Positions 36,669 through 44,784 of a stretch of 52,052 bases of DNA are shown here, one piece after another (position 1 is the first letter of the stretch; each line of letters starts with the position of its first letter). The DNA is from Verrucomicrobiota bacterium (GTDB taxonomy: Bacteria > Verrucomicrobiota > Verrucomicrobiia > Limisphaerales > SIBE01), in assembly GCA_016871515.1 (NCBI GenBank), contig VHDE01000035.1, positions 1-52,052 on the forward strand, read 5' to 3'. Under the pieces are notes generated by a model that searched no databases, was not told the DNA's origin, and was given only the letters and a program-made list of their open reading frames with translations. The position numbers were made by a program, and so were the translations under genes.

Positions 36669-36727
36669 ATGCCTTCCTCGTAGCGCTGACTTGTAGTCTG
36701 CTGTATCGCCGACTTGCAGTCGGCAGC
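36669..36727. repeat. Repeat family E, right copy flanking the S9 peptidase gene
   Basis: An inverted copy of 34549-34607: ATGCCTTCCTCGTAGCG at 36669-36685 and a 31-base exact match at 36697-36727 (TCTGCTGTATCGCCGACTTG...). It lies 68 bases past the peptidase stop. Confidence 0.85.
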
Positions 36728-36879
36728 GCTCTCAGCTTCTCCAGCGTGTCCGAGCTTGCGGAAACTCTGCGCTGCGGTTCCGGCCTTTCCGGGCGGGTGG
36801 CGGCAAGATGCCCACGGCGCACTCCGGCACGCCTTCTGAGACTTGCCGAAGCGGACATCGCAGCGCATGCTTTGCGGCC

Positions 36880-38265
36880 ATGAAAGCCAACCGCCTTATT
36901 GCGTTTCTCTGTTTGCTGATGGCATCGCCTCTGTTCGGGGCAACCAACGCACTGTCGTGGAAAGCGGGTGTGAGTTCGACTGTGATCACTCCGGACCGAC
37001 CGATTTGGATGGCTGGCTATGCCAGTCGCACCAATGTTTCTCAAGGAACCGCCCAAGACCTTTACGCGAAAGCGCTGGCCTTAGAGGACGATCGCGGGAC
37101 GCGCCTGGTCATTGTGACGCTCGATCTCATCGCGGTTCCGCGCTCATTGCGAGCGCCAGTCGAAGCCGCACTGTTGAAGGAACACGCGCTGCCGCGGGAA
37201 GGACTCTTGATGAATTGCTCGCACACGCATAGCGGACCTGAATTCCGGATCGGTCGCGGTCCCAAAGATTGGGCGATGTTTGGCAAGGAACCAGTGCCGG
37301 GCGGCAAGAGCGGCGAGGAGTACGGACGCGAGTTGCAGGAAAAGGTGATTACGCTCGTGCGCCAAGCGCTGGCCAACCGCGCGCCGGCCAAATTGGCTTA
37401 TCAACATGCGCGTTGCGGCTTTGCCATGAACCGCCGCACGCTGGTCGGGACCAATTACAACAACTTCCCCAATCCCGAGGGCCCCGTCGACCATGACGTG
37501 CCAGTGTTGCGCGTCGATGGCGCGGAGGGCAAGCTCCGCGCGCTGCTCTTCGGTTACGCCTGCCATAATACAACGCTCTCCTCATATCAACTCTCCGGAG
37601 ATTACGCTGGTTATGCCCAGCAGTACCTTCAGGAATCTAACCCAGGAGCAACCGCCCTCTTTCTCCTCGGTTGCGGCGGAGATCAAAACCCGTATCCGCG
37701 CGGCACCGTCGAACTAGCTCAACTCCACGGACGCACGCTGGCCGCCTCGGTCGAAGCAGCGCTGCTCACTCGCGGTCGCTCGCTGGCAGGTCCGTTACGA
37801 TTGGCCTATGATGAGGTCATACTCAATTACGCTGGCCCTCCGACTCAAGCCGATTACGAGTCGAAGCTCAAATCGTCCAACGGTTCCGAAGTGCGGCACG
37901 CCCAACGGATGCTCGAACGATTGGCGAGCGGCGAGAAGCTGCCTGAGAAATATTCCTTTCCCGTTCAAGTCATCCAATTCGCAGATGACCTGACTTTGAT
38001 CGCCCTCGGCGGCGAGACGGTCGTGGATTATTCGACCCGCTTGAAAAAGGAACTGGCTGGTCCCGCCTTGTGGCTTGCTGGCTACTCCAACGACGTTATG
38101 GGTTATATTCCCAGTGCGCGCCTGCTGAGCGAAGGCGGATACGAACCGCTGACATCCATCTTCTACAGCGAAGTTCATCCCGGCCCGTGGTCGCCGACGC
38201 TCGAAGAGAGAATAATCACGAAGGTTCACGAGCTGAACGGCCGGTTGCGTCGCGGGATGCGATAG
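36880..38265 (+). CDS. Neutral/alkaline non-lysosomal ceramidase-like protein
   Basis: A 461-residue exported protein. The ATG at 36880 gives the signal MKANRLIAFLCLLMASPLFG; the longer frame to 36808 reads through spacer. The domain matches the ceramidase N-terminal metal-dependent amidase fold: WKAGVSSTVITPDRPIWMAG at the start, zinc-ligand-like NCSHTHSGP (His115, His117) and GYACHNTTL (His229). Where true ceramidases have the nucleophile in a GDVSPN-type loop, this protein has CGGDQNPYP (Gln269), so the serine is missing. Such 'neutral ceramidase domain' proteins are widespread in Planctomycetes, and their reaction is unknown. The immunoglobulin-like C-terminal domain of bacterial ceramidases is also absent. 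Confidence 0.8.
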   Translation: MKANRLIAFLCLLMASPLFGATNALSWKAGVSSTVITPDRPIWMAGYASRTNVSQGTAQDLYAKALALEDDRGTRLVIVTLDLIAVPRSLRAPVEAALLKEHALPREGLLMNCSHTHSGPEFRIGRGPKDWAMFGKEPVPGGKSGEEYGRELQEKVITLVRQALANRAPAKLAYQHARCGFAMNRRTLVGTNYNNFPNPEGPVDHDVPVLRVDGAEGKLRALLFGYACHNTTLSSYQLSGDYAGYAQQYLQESNPGATALFLLGCGGDQNPYPRGTVELAQLHGRTLAASVEAALLTRGRSLAGPLRLAYDEVILNYAGPPTQADYESKLKSSNGSEVRHAQRMLERLASGEKLPEKYSFPVQVIQFADDLTLIALGGETVVDYSTRLKKELAGPALWLAGYSNDVMGYIPSARLLSEGGYEPLTSIFYSEVHPGPWSPTLEERIITKVHELNGRLRRGMR

Positions 38266-38815
38266 GGGATTCGGCGCAGGCTCCTCATGAACCTGCTTGT
38301 GAACTGTGGCTGGCGAAGGCAAAAAGCAGCCCCTCTCCCTATCGGATGGGCCGAGGAAAAAGAGGCGGGCGCGTCACTCCGTGCGCGCCGCAAAAGGCTT
38401 GTTTCATGGTTGTGCCCGGCGCGCACGGAGTGACGCGCCCTACCTTCAGGTTCATGGTCCCAATGCGCGCAACATTTGCCTGGAGGCTCCCTATGAACCG
38501 GAGCGATCTGAGGCCGCCAGGTTTTGGACTGCGCCAGTCCTCTGGCGCTTTCGGAGGGACCAATCCAAAGCGGCAGAGGACTGCCGCAGTCCAAGACGCT
38601 GTCGCGCGGACCCATACCCCAACCAGTTCATGGGCCCAATGCGCGTCCACATGAAATCGAGGCTGAGCTTGCTCCCGCTTTTGATCGCGTCCACCACTGC
38701 CAAAGCGCCGGCAAGCCGGACGCAGTCCAAACGCTTCGCGCTTTCCGGGGCTTCAGAAGCGTCGTCCACTTCGAGAAACGCTATATGATCGAGACCAAAG
38801 AGGCATGCTCATCGG
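38266..38815. other. Repeat-packed intergenic region
   Basis: No credible gene occurs in these 550 bases. From left to right they hold a family F copy (38330-38356), the perfect family B pair (38367-38440) and a long imperfect palindrome around 38520-38605. In the last, GGACTGCGCCAGTCCTCTGG pairs with CAGAGGACTGCCGCAGTCC. Short fragments of the last motif recur to about 38760. Confidence 0.6.
38367..38440. repeat. Palindromic repeat family B, copy 2 (perfect arms)
   Basis: The 23 bases 38367-38389 (GGGCGCGTCACTCCGTGCGC...) are the exact reverse complement of 38418-38440, with a 28-base loop. Copy 1 is at 5442-5528. Confidence 0.88.
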
Positions 38816-39261
38816 CTAACTTGTTGGCGCTGGGGCCTCGGAGGGAGGTTCCTTGGGCGGTATCGTCAAACAATCATAAGGATGCTTGCGAAAGCCGAAC
38901 TTCTCATAAAGGCCATGCGAATCTTTTGTTGCCAGAAACACGCGCGTTCCTTCGAGTGCGGGATATTCAAGGATGCACTTGATGAGCCATTTGCCCAGTC
39001 CCTTGCCGCGATGCTTTGGATCGATGACGACGTCGCACAGGTAACTGAGCGTCGAATAATCGGTGATAACGGGGCTGAAACCAATCTGCTGGCCTTGGGA
39101 AAACAACCCGAAACAGAGAGAGAGTGCCCAAGGCTTCGTTCGGTTGCTGCTTTTGGACGTTTCGCAGCCCAGTACGTTCCACGCAGCAACGTATGAATGA
39201 CGTCTACATCTAACCGCGACGCATCATCACTCACGCAATAATCGCCGTTGCTCCATTCCAT
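38816..39261 (-). pseudogene. GNAT family acetyltransferase, frameshifted at a dinucleotide tract
   Basis: From ATG 39261 the frame encodes MEWSNGDYCVSDDASRLDVD, VIHTLLRGTYWAAKRPKAA and ERSLGHSL, the start of a small GNAT. The rest lies in another frame: CFGLFSQGQQIGFSPVITDY, LCDVVIDPKHRGKGLGKWLI (acetyl-CoA loop R-G-x-G-x-G/K) and the ending EKFGFRKHPYDCL. The change occurs in an AG/CT dinucleotide run at 39114-39124; removing one CT unit joins both halves into about 147 residues. Either the gene is inactivated, it switches phase by slippage, or the base call is wrong. Confidence 0.8.
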
Positions 39262-39401
39262 AGTTGGGAGCGGTCATAACATTTCCTGGTTGCGGCGGAA
39301 ACCGAATTCACGCTTTCCGCTTTCCCTAATTCCTTTGGCTCCTGACAAAAATGCTGCGATGGAGACTTGCCGTCACTGCGGGAGCTTGTCATTCTGCGCG
39401 C

Positions 39402-42023
39402 ATGCAAATCTTACCACTGATGCGAATTACGGATGTACTGTCCGACAAGGTGAGTCTCTTTTTACCGCGGGTGATGCTGGGCGTTGGCGTACTTTGCTCT
39501 GCAGCAACGCCAATTGCTCAAGAGCAATCCCAACCCGAACTCGCCACGGCGAATCTCAAAGCAGCCAAGGACTTCAAAGCCGACCTGCTTTATACGGTGC
39601 CGAAGAAAACCGAGGGTTCCTGGGTCGCAATGTGCGTTGATCCCAAAGGCCGCCTCATCGTCTCAGACCAATATGGCAAGCTCTACCGCATCCTCACACC
39701 GCCGGCCAGCAGCAATGGACCGATCCAACCCGAGCGAATCGATTTAGAGGTCGGCCAGGCGCATGGTCTTCTTTACGCCTTCGATAGCCTCTATGTCATG
39801 GTCAATGAGAACAAGGACTCGCGCGGTCTTTACCGGGTGCGCGACACCAATGGCGACGACCGGTTCGATCAAGTGACGCTGCTCCGCAAACTTGAAGGCG
39901 GCGGGGAACACGGCATCCACGCCATTCTTCCTTCGCCCGACGGCAAGGGCATCCATGTGATTTGCGGCAACATGACGAAGCTTGCCGAGTACGATTCGTC
40001 GCGCGTGCCGTTGCATTGGAGTGAAGACCATTTGCTGCCTAGGCTATGGGATGGCAACGGATTCATGAAAGGCGTGCTTGGTCCCGGCGGCTGGATCGCG
40101 CGTCTCGATCCCGATGGGAAAAATTGGGAACTCGTCGCAGTCGGTTTCCGCAATGAATATGATGCTGCGTTCAATCGGCACGGCGAGCTTTTCACCTATG
40201 ACGCCGACATGGAATGGGACATCAATGCCGCATGGTATCGCCCGACGCGCGTCAATCACGTCATTAGCGGCTCTGAGTTCGGCTGGCGCAGCGGCGCGGG
40301 GAAGTGGCCGGCGTATTACATCGACAGTTTCGGCGCGGTGGTGAACATCGGCCCTGGCTGTCCCACTGGCGTGACATTCGGTTACGGCGCGAAGTTTCCG
40401 GCCAAGTACCAAGACGCGCTCTATTTGTGCGACTGGAGTTTCGGCAAATTATTTGCGGTCCATTTAACTCCGGATGGCGCGAGTTACACCGGCCAAGCGG
40501 AGGAATTCATCACCGGCCAACCGCTGGCGTTGACCGACATTGTCGTCAATCCAAAAGATGGCGCGATGTATTTTGCCGTGGGCGGACGCCAAACGCAGTC
40601 GGCGCTCTATCGCGTCACTTACGTCGGCAAAGAATCGACAAAGCCGAGCAAGGGCGACAATCGGTTCGCGAAGGAACGGAAACTTCGCCAGAAATTGGAG
40701 AGTTTCCATGGCCGCAAAGATTCGTCTGCCGTCAAAGAAGTGTGGCCGCATCTCGATGACAAAGATCGGGCCGTCCGTTACGCCGCCCGCGTTGCGCTCG
40801 AATGGCAGGATGTCGGTGACTGGCGCGAGAAGGCGCTCAACGAAAAAAATCCGCGCACGGCGATTGCCGCCCTAGTCGCGCTTGCGCGCGTCAGCAGCAA
40901 AGACCAATTCCATCGGAAGCCAGCCGATCCTCAGCCTGATCCAGCGTTGCAAGGGAGAATTCTGACGGCGCTTGACCGAATTGATTGGTCCAAGCTCAAT
41001 CACAACGAGCAACTCGATCTAGTTCGAGCCTATACGCTGGCGTTCACGCGGCTCGGAAAACCGGACGGGGCCACTCGGCAGCGCATGATTGCCAAGTTCG
41101 ATCCCTTTTTCCCCGCATCGACTCGTGAGCTGAATTCTGAACTGGCGCCGATGCTCGTTTACCTTGAAGCGCCGAGCGCGGCGACGAAGTTAATGGCCGC
41201 TCTTCGTTCCGCGCCAACGCAGGAAGAGCAAATGGATTACGTGCGCTCGCTCCGAGTGTTGAAGACCAACTGGACGCAACCGCTGCGAGAGGAATATTTT
41301 CGTTGGTTCCTCAAGGCGGCGAATTTCAAGGGTGGCGCAAGCCTGGCTGGTTTTATGCGCGACATGAAGAACGATGCCGTCGCGACCTTAAGCGACACCG
41401 AGAAGGCCGCCCTCAAGCCTGTTCTGGAAGCCAAACCCGAAAAGAAAGCGCCCCTGGAAGTACTGCTGGCGAATCGTCAACTGGTCAAGGAATGGACCGT
41501 GAACGATTTGGTTCCCCTCGTGGAACGTGGACTCAAAGGCGGACGCAATTTTGAACGCGGCCGCAATTTGTTCGGCGCCGTGGGCTGCGCGTCTTGTCAT
41601 CGCTTCGACAACGATGGCGCATCGGTCGGTCCCGATCTTACGAGCGTGGCTGGAAGATTCAGCGCGCGCGACTTGCTGGAGTCGATTGTCGAACCGAACA
41701 AGGTAATCAGCGATCAGTATGGCGCGATCGTCATCAAGAAAAAGAACGGCGACGTAGTCACGGGCCGCGTCGGCAATTTAAGCGGAGAGAATCTGATGAT
41801 GATTGAAAATATGTTTGCTCCAAACGATTTCACAAACGTGAAACGTCAAGATGTCGAGTCGATCGAAGCATCGAAAGTTTCCATGATGCCTGAAGGGTTA
41901 TTGAATACATTGAACGAGGAAGAGATTCAGGACCTGATGGCATACCTGTTGTCGCGAGGTGACCGAAACAACAAGATGTTCCGGGGCGCCGCCGTTTATC
42001 GGGCGCAGGGATATGGGAAATGA
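39402..42023 (+). CDS. PVC-type heme-binding propeller/HEAT protein 2
   Basis: An exported protein of about 873 residues. Several in-frame starts exist (39351, 39402, 39420); 39402 or 39420 place a signal-like helix (RVMLGVGVLCSAATPIAQ) within 40 residues. Residues 50-430 are an NHL-like propeller (DPKGRLIVSDQYGKLYRI, VRDTNGDDRFDQVTLLRKLE, GFRNEYDAAFNRHGELFTYD, YLCDWSFGKLFAVHL). Residues 440-690 are a helical HEAT-like region. One heme site (GCASCHRF) is near residue 729. The conserved tail RDLLESIVEPNKVISDQYGA ends in MPEGLLNTL. It is related to the other two heme proteins in the window but shorter. The transcript runs toward the PRC-barrel remnant. Confidence 0.87.
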   Translation: MQILPLMRITDVLSDKVSLFLPRVMLGVGVLCSAATPIAQEQSQPELATANLKAAKDFKADLLYTVPKKTEGSWVAMCVDPKGRLIVSDQYGKLYRILTPPASSNGPIQPERIDLEVGQAHGLLYAFDSLYVMVNENKDSRGLYRVRDTNGDDRFDQVTLLRKLEGGGEHGIHAILPSPDGKGIHVICGNMTKLAEYDSSRVPLHWSEDHLLPRLWDGNGFMKGVLGPGGWIARLDPDGKNWELVAVGFRNEYDAAFNRHGELFTYDADMEWDINAAWYRPTRVNHVISGSEFGWRSGAGKWPAYYIDSFGAVVNIGPGCPTGVTFGYGAKFPAKYQDALYLCDWSFGKLFAVHLTPDGASYTGQAEEFITGQPLALTDIVVNPKDGAMYFAVGGRQTQSALYRVTYVGKESTKPSKGDNRFAKERKLRQKLESFHGRKDSSAVKEVWPHLDDKDRAVRYAARVALEWQDVGDWREKALNEKNPRTAIAALVALARVSSKDQFHRKPADPQPDPALQGRILTALDRIDWSKLNHNEQLDLVRAYTLAFTRLGKPDGATRQRMIAKFDPFFPASTRELNSELAPMLVYLEAPSAATKLMAALRSAPTQEEQMDYVRSLRVLKTNWTQPLREEYFRWFLKAANFKGGASLAGFMRDMKNDAVATLSDTEKAALKPVLEAKPEKKAPLEVLLANRQLVKEWTVNDLVPLVERGLKGGRNFERGRNLFGAVGCASCHRFDNDGASVGPDLTSVAGRFSARDLLESIVEPNKVISDQYGAIVIKKKNGDVVTGRVGNLSGENLMMIENMFAPNDFTNVKRQDVESIEASKVSMMPEGLLNTLNEEEIQDLMAYLLSRGDRNNKMFRGAAVYRAQGYGK

Positions 42024-42065
42024 GTATCAACCGCGCGGCGCCTGGCTAATTCGCTATGGCTGTTG

Positions 42066-42164
42066 GAACCGCGGATTTCACCGATAGCGCCGATAACGAA
42101 GCGAAAAACTGAGAGATCGCAGTTTATGCTCTATATCCGCGTTCATCCGCGTCATCCGCGGTTC
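42066..42164. mobile_element. MITE-like palindromic element, GAACCGCGGAT type
   Basis: A 99-base element. The left end, GAACCGCGGATTTCACCGAT (42066-42085), and the reverse complement of the right end, GAACCGCGGATGACGCGGAT (42145-42164), share the outer 11 bases and a repeating GCGGAT theme. It directly adjoins the CACGAAA-type element that starts at 42166. It encodes nothing. Confidence 0.65.
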
Positions 42165-42703
42165 AAACCACGAAATACACGAAACACACGAAAGAAGAGC
42201 GGCTTCAGCAAGGAGGCGGCTTCACTGGGCAGGTGAACTCCATGGTCTTGGCAATTTCTTCTCATTTCGTGTCTTTCGTGTTTTTCGTGGTTCACAACTG
42301 CGGTTTCTGCGGTCAAAGCTGTAATGGGCACGGCGATGTTTTTCTCGTTTGCGCCAAGAAAACCTCCGACGGAAAGCACCGCATACGCGATGCGGCCCGT
42401 TTCCAGATCAAACACCAATTCCTGAACTTCACCCAGATTCTCGTTCTGAAGGTTCTTGACCTTCATGCCGATAAACTTCGTTGCTTTGTTCATGTCGGTG
42501 ACATGCTTTTTGAGCTGTTCGTCAGTCACTTTGCTCAGAGTTACGTAGGCTTTTTGTTCCTTTTTCAACAGTTTCGCTGCCGAACAATTCTTCACGGAGC
42601 TTGAGATAATTTCCCTGCCCGCTTTGCCAAGAGGAAAGCGAGAATAGGTTCGACAGCATCGGACCAATCTCATTACACTCATACCGTCGAAAACCAGAGC
42701 CAA
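42152..42703 (-). pseudogene. PRC-barrel domain protein truncated by palindromic elements
   Basis: The open frame encodes 183 residues, of which about 71-136 are a PRC-barrel: MNKATKFIGMKVKNLQNENL, GEVQELVFDLETGRIAYAVL, SVGGFLGANEKNIAVPITAL. PRC-barrels normally continue after 'AVP' with two more strands. Here the frame enters the AACCACGAAA element at 42292 and translates it as NHEKHERHE and FRVFRVFRG, so the barrel is cut. The N-terminal 50 residues are of poor quality and the true start is uncertain (ATG 42493 is one option). The FHA gene is divergent from it, 11 bases upstream of the longest frame. Confidence 0.7.
42166..42292. mobile_element. MITE-like palindromic element, AACCACGAAA type, inside a PRC-barrel gene
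   Basis: A 127-base element. The left end is AACCACGAAATACACGAAAC (42166-42185). The right end, read on the other strand, is AACCACGAAAAACACGAAAG (42273-42292), so about 35 bases form imperfect terminal inverted repeats. Partial copies of the same end occur at 8517-8541. It lies where the PRC-barrel sequence stops making sense. Confidence 0.75.
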
Positions 42704-42714
42704 ATTCGTATTTT

Positions 42715-43323
42715 ATGGCGCCGCTTGTTTTGACCGGTGTCTCGCAACCTTGGGTCATTGAACTCCGTCCAGGATTAAACCGGATCGGACGGAATCCAAC
42801 CAATGATTTTCGAGTCACCGAGGCCTCGGTGTCCAGCTTTCATTGTGAAATCGTGGTTTCAGACAATTCTGTTTTGGTCAGGGACCTAGGATCCACGAAT
42901 GGCACGTACATCAACCGCGAGCCGATTCAGGAGGCGATCATTCACGCGGGGCAAACGCTCCATCTCGGACAAGCTGAGTTCCGGTGCGAGAACCAGCGCC
43001 CTCAGGTCGCTATCCCCTCCCTTAGCCCGCCCCCACAGAAGCTGGTCCAAACATTGTTGCCCGATGGTTCGCCTGCTTGCTTGAATCATCCGGGGCGGCG
43101 TTCCAATTACAGATGCACGCATTGCGAGCATTTGTTCTGCGGGAATTGTGTGCGGGTTCTTGGACTCGCGGGCGGCAAATCCATGATCTTCTGTCCCTCG
43201 TGCAATGCCCAATGCGAATACCTGACTGAAGAGAACGTCGAAGAAGCGCCCCCGGCCGAAGCAAAAAAGCCGTCGTTATTCGGCCGCCTGACGCAGACGC
43301 TCAAACTTCCGTTTCGGCGATAG
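42715..43323 (+). CDS. FHA domain protein with zinc-binding C-terminus
   Basis: A 202-residue cytoplasmic protein. Residues 14-92 are a forkhead-associated domain with all phosphothreonine-binding marks: GR at 25-26, SSFH (Ser41, His43) and GSTNGT at 59-64. After a Pro linker, residues 120-165 hold cysteines and a histidine in B-box or RING-like spacing (C122, H125, C134, C137, C142, C145, C160, C163), followed by an acidic stretch and a basic tail (FGRLTQTLKLPFRR). It should bind phosphoproteins, perhaps linking a Ser/Thr kinase to another partner. The adjacent FHA gene has a similar N-terminus and a different C-terminus. Confidence 0.85.
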   Translation: MAPLVLTGVSQPWVIELRPGLNRIGRNPTNDFRVTEASVSSFHCEIVVSDNSVLVRDLGSTNGTYINREPIQEAIIHAGQTLHLGQAEFRCENQRPQVAIPSLSPPPQKLVQTLLPDGSPACLNHPGRRSNYRCTHCEHLFCGNCVRVLGLAGGKSMIFCPSCNAQCEYLTEENVEEAPPAEAKKPSLFGRLTQTLKLPFRR

Positions 43324-43462
43324 CATTACAATGAGCCCCGGTCGGAGGGCTATGCTGTTTCTCGAATGGATTTCCGGAAAGGTTGTGATTTTCGTTTGGG
43401 ATTGTAATCGCAGTTAGGGTGGATGTTTTCTAGGGTCAACTCGCACGGTTACAACACTTCCG

Positions 43463-44551
43463 ATTATCGCGAAGCTCATCATCACTTCCGGCGGCATCCA
43501 ACCGGACGTATTTGAACTGAAGCATGGCTTAAACCGTCTCGGACGCGCGCTGGGCAGCGATGTGCGCATTGATGATCCATCGGTGTCGGGAGAACATTGC
43601 GAACTCATGGTCGGCGGAACGTCTGCACTCGTGAAGGATATTGGTTCGACAAACGGCACATTCATCAACCAGTTTCCGATCCAGGAAGCGGTCCTTCAGT
43701 CTGGCCAGACATTGCAGCTTGGCAATGTAGAGATGGGGTATGAGACTGTGCCAGCCCGTTATTCCGTTTCACCACATCCGCCCGACATCCCCATTCCACG
43801 CGCTCTCAATGCCGGACGGCCTGTTTCGGCGCCAGTCCCAGAGCTCGCGCATATGGAAGCTGCACAAGAACGCACGCTCTTTCACGAACTGCCGGGCGCT
43901 TTTCGTTATCCATTTAAGAAAGACGGATGGTTGTTGCTCGTCGGAGGGACCCTCTTTTTTGCCTTTCTGAATTTCCTGATGACGTTTGCGATGTTATTCG
44001 CTTTGCCAATCGCCATCTTTTCCGGCGGTTATCTGTTCTCGTACATGCAAGCCATCATCACCAGCAGTGCTCAAGGCGAAGATGAACTGCCGCCTTGGCC
44101 GGACTTCTCAGACTTTATTCAGGACATCGTCTATCCTTTTGTCCAAACGACAGGCGCCATTTTGATCTGCTTCGGACCCGGTCTGTTTGTCCCGTTGTTC
44201 GTCGAACAGAATACCATCCTGCGCGCGACGTTGCTCATCATCGGCGGCCTACACTTCCCGATGGCACTGACGGGCGTTTCCATAGCGCAAAGTCTTTCGG
44301 GACTTAACCCGGCGGTGATTCTGCCCTCGATATTGCGCGTGCCTCTTCAATACGCGGTCGCTTGCGCGGTCCTTGGAGTTGTCGCCGGCATTCATATGGC
44401 GAGCGACGTTTATCTCCGGAAACTCATTGGTTCAATACCGCTCGTGACGAATTGCATCGGCGGCTTTTTGTCCCTCTATTTTCTGGCCGTGGAAATGCGC
44501 ATTCTTGGCCTGCTCTATTTCACCAACCGAGACCGGCTCCGATGGATCTGA
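43463..44551 (+). CDS. FHA domain protein with C-terminal membrane domain
   Basis: A roughly 362-residue protein. The first ordinary start in frame is GTG 43562, but that would remove the first strands of the FHA domain. Homology continues upstream (KLIITSGGIQPDVFELKHG, LNRLGRALGSD), back to ATT 43463, and the frame stays open to a TAG near 43415 with no ATG, GTG or TTG. The FHA marks follow: GR near 29-30, VSGEHC and GSTNGTF. From about residue 150 on, five or six hydrophobic segments (LLLVGGTLFFAFLNFLMTFA and others) resemble a DUF4013-type membrane domain. It probably tethers phosphoprotein binding to the inner membrane. The start is either a rare ATT or a damaged ATG. Confidence 0.75.
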   Translation: MIAKLIITSGGIQPDVFELKHGLNRLGRALGSDVRIDDPSVSGEHCELMVGGTSALVKDIGSTNGTFINQFPIQEAVLQSGQTLQLGNVEMGYETVPARYSVSPHPPDIPIPRALNAGRPVSAPVPELAHMEAAQERTLFHELPGAFRYPFKKDGWLLLVGGTLFFAFLNFLMTFAMLFALPIAIFSGGYLFSYMQAIITSSAQGEDELPPWPDFSDFIQDIVYPFVQTTGAILICFGPGLFVPLFVEQNTILRATLLIIGGLHFPMALTGVSIAQSLSGLNPAVILPSILRVPLQYAVACAVLGVVAGIHMASDVYLRKLIGSIPLVTNCIGGFLSLYFLAVEMRILGLLYFTNRDRLRWI

Positions 44552-44560
44552 TTGGTTGCA

Positions 44561-44784
44561 GGACAGGCGTCCCGCCTGTCTCAGCAGCGGTTGCCACCTT
44601 CCTCACATGCCCAAGGGAACTTTCAAAAACACCTTCGTCGTACACTTCGTCGTCATCTTGTCGATTGAGCGATTGAGCCGACGCAAGCAAAATGCGCTTC
44701 GACGAAGTTTAGGATTAAGTTTTCGATCAAGTTTGAACAGGTGGAGTCGGTCCGGTCCACTCCAGACAGGCGGGACGCCTGTCC
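44561..44784. repeat. Palindromic repeat family A, widely spaced perfect pair
   Basis: GGACAGGCGTCCCGCCTGTC plus T (44561-44581) is the exact reverse complement of 44764-44784, with 182 bases between. The spacer has a second inverted motif (CTTCGTCG... and CGACGAAG near 44640-44710). It lies between convergent genes, and its last base is the first base of the heme-protein stop codon. Confidence 0.85.

Noticed and set aside
38266-38815. Possible CRISPR array because of many short palindromes
   Set aside because: The palindromes belong to different families, lack regular spacing and unique spacers, and no cas gene is present.
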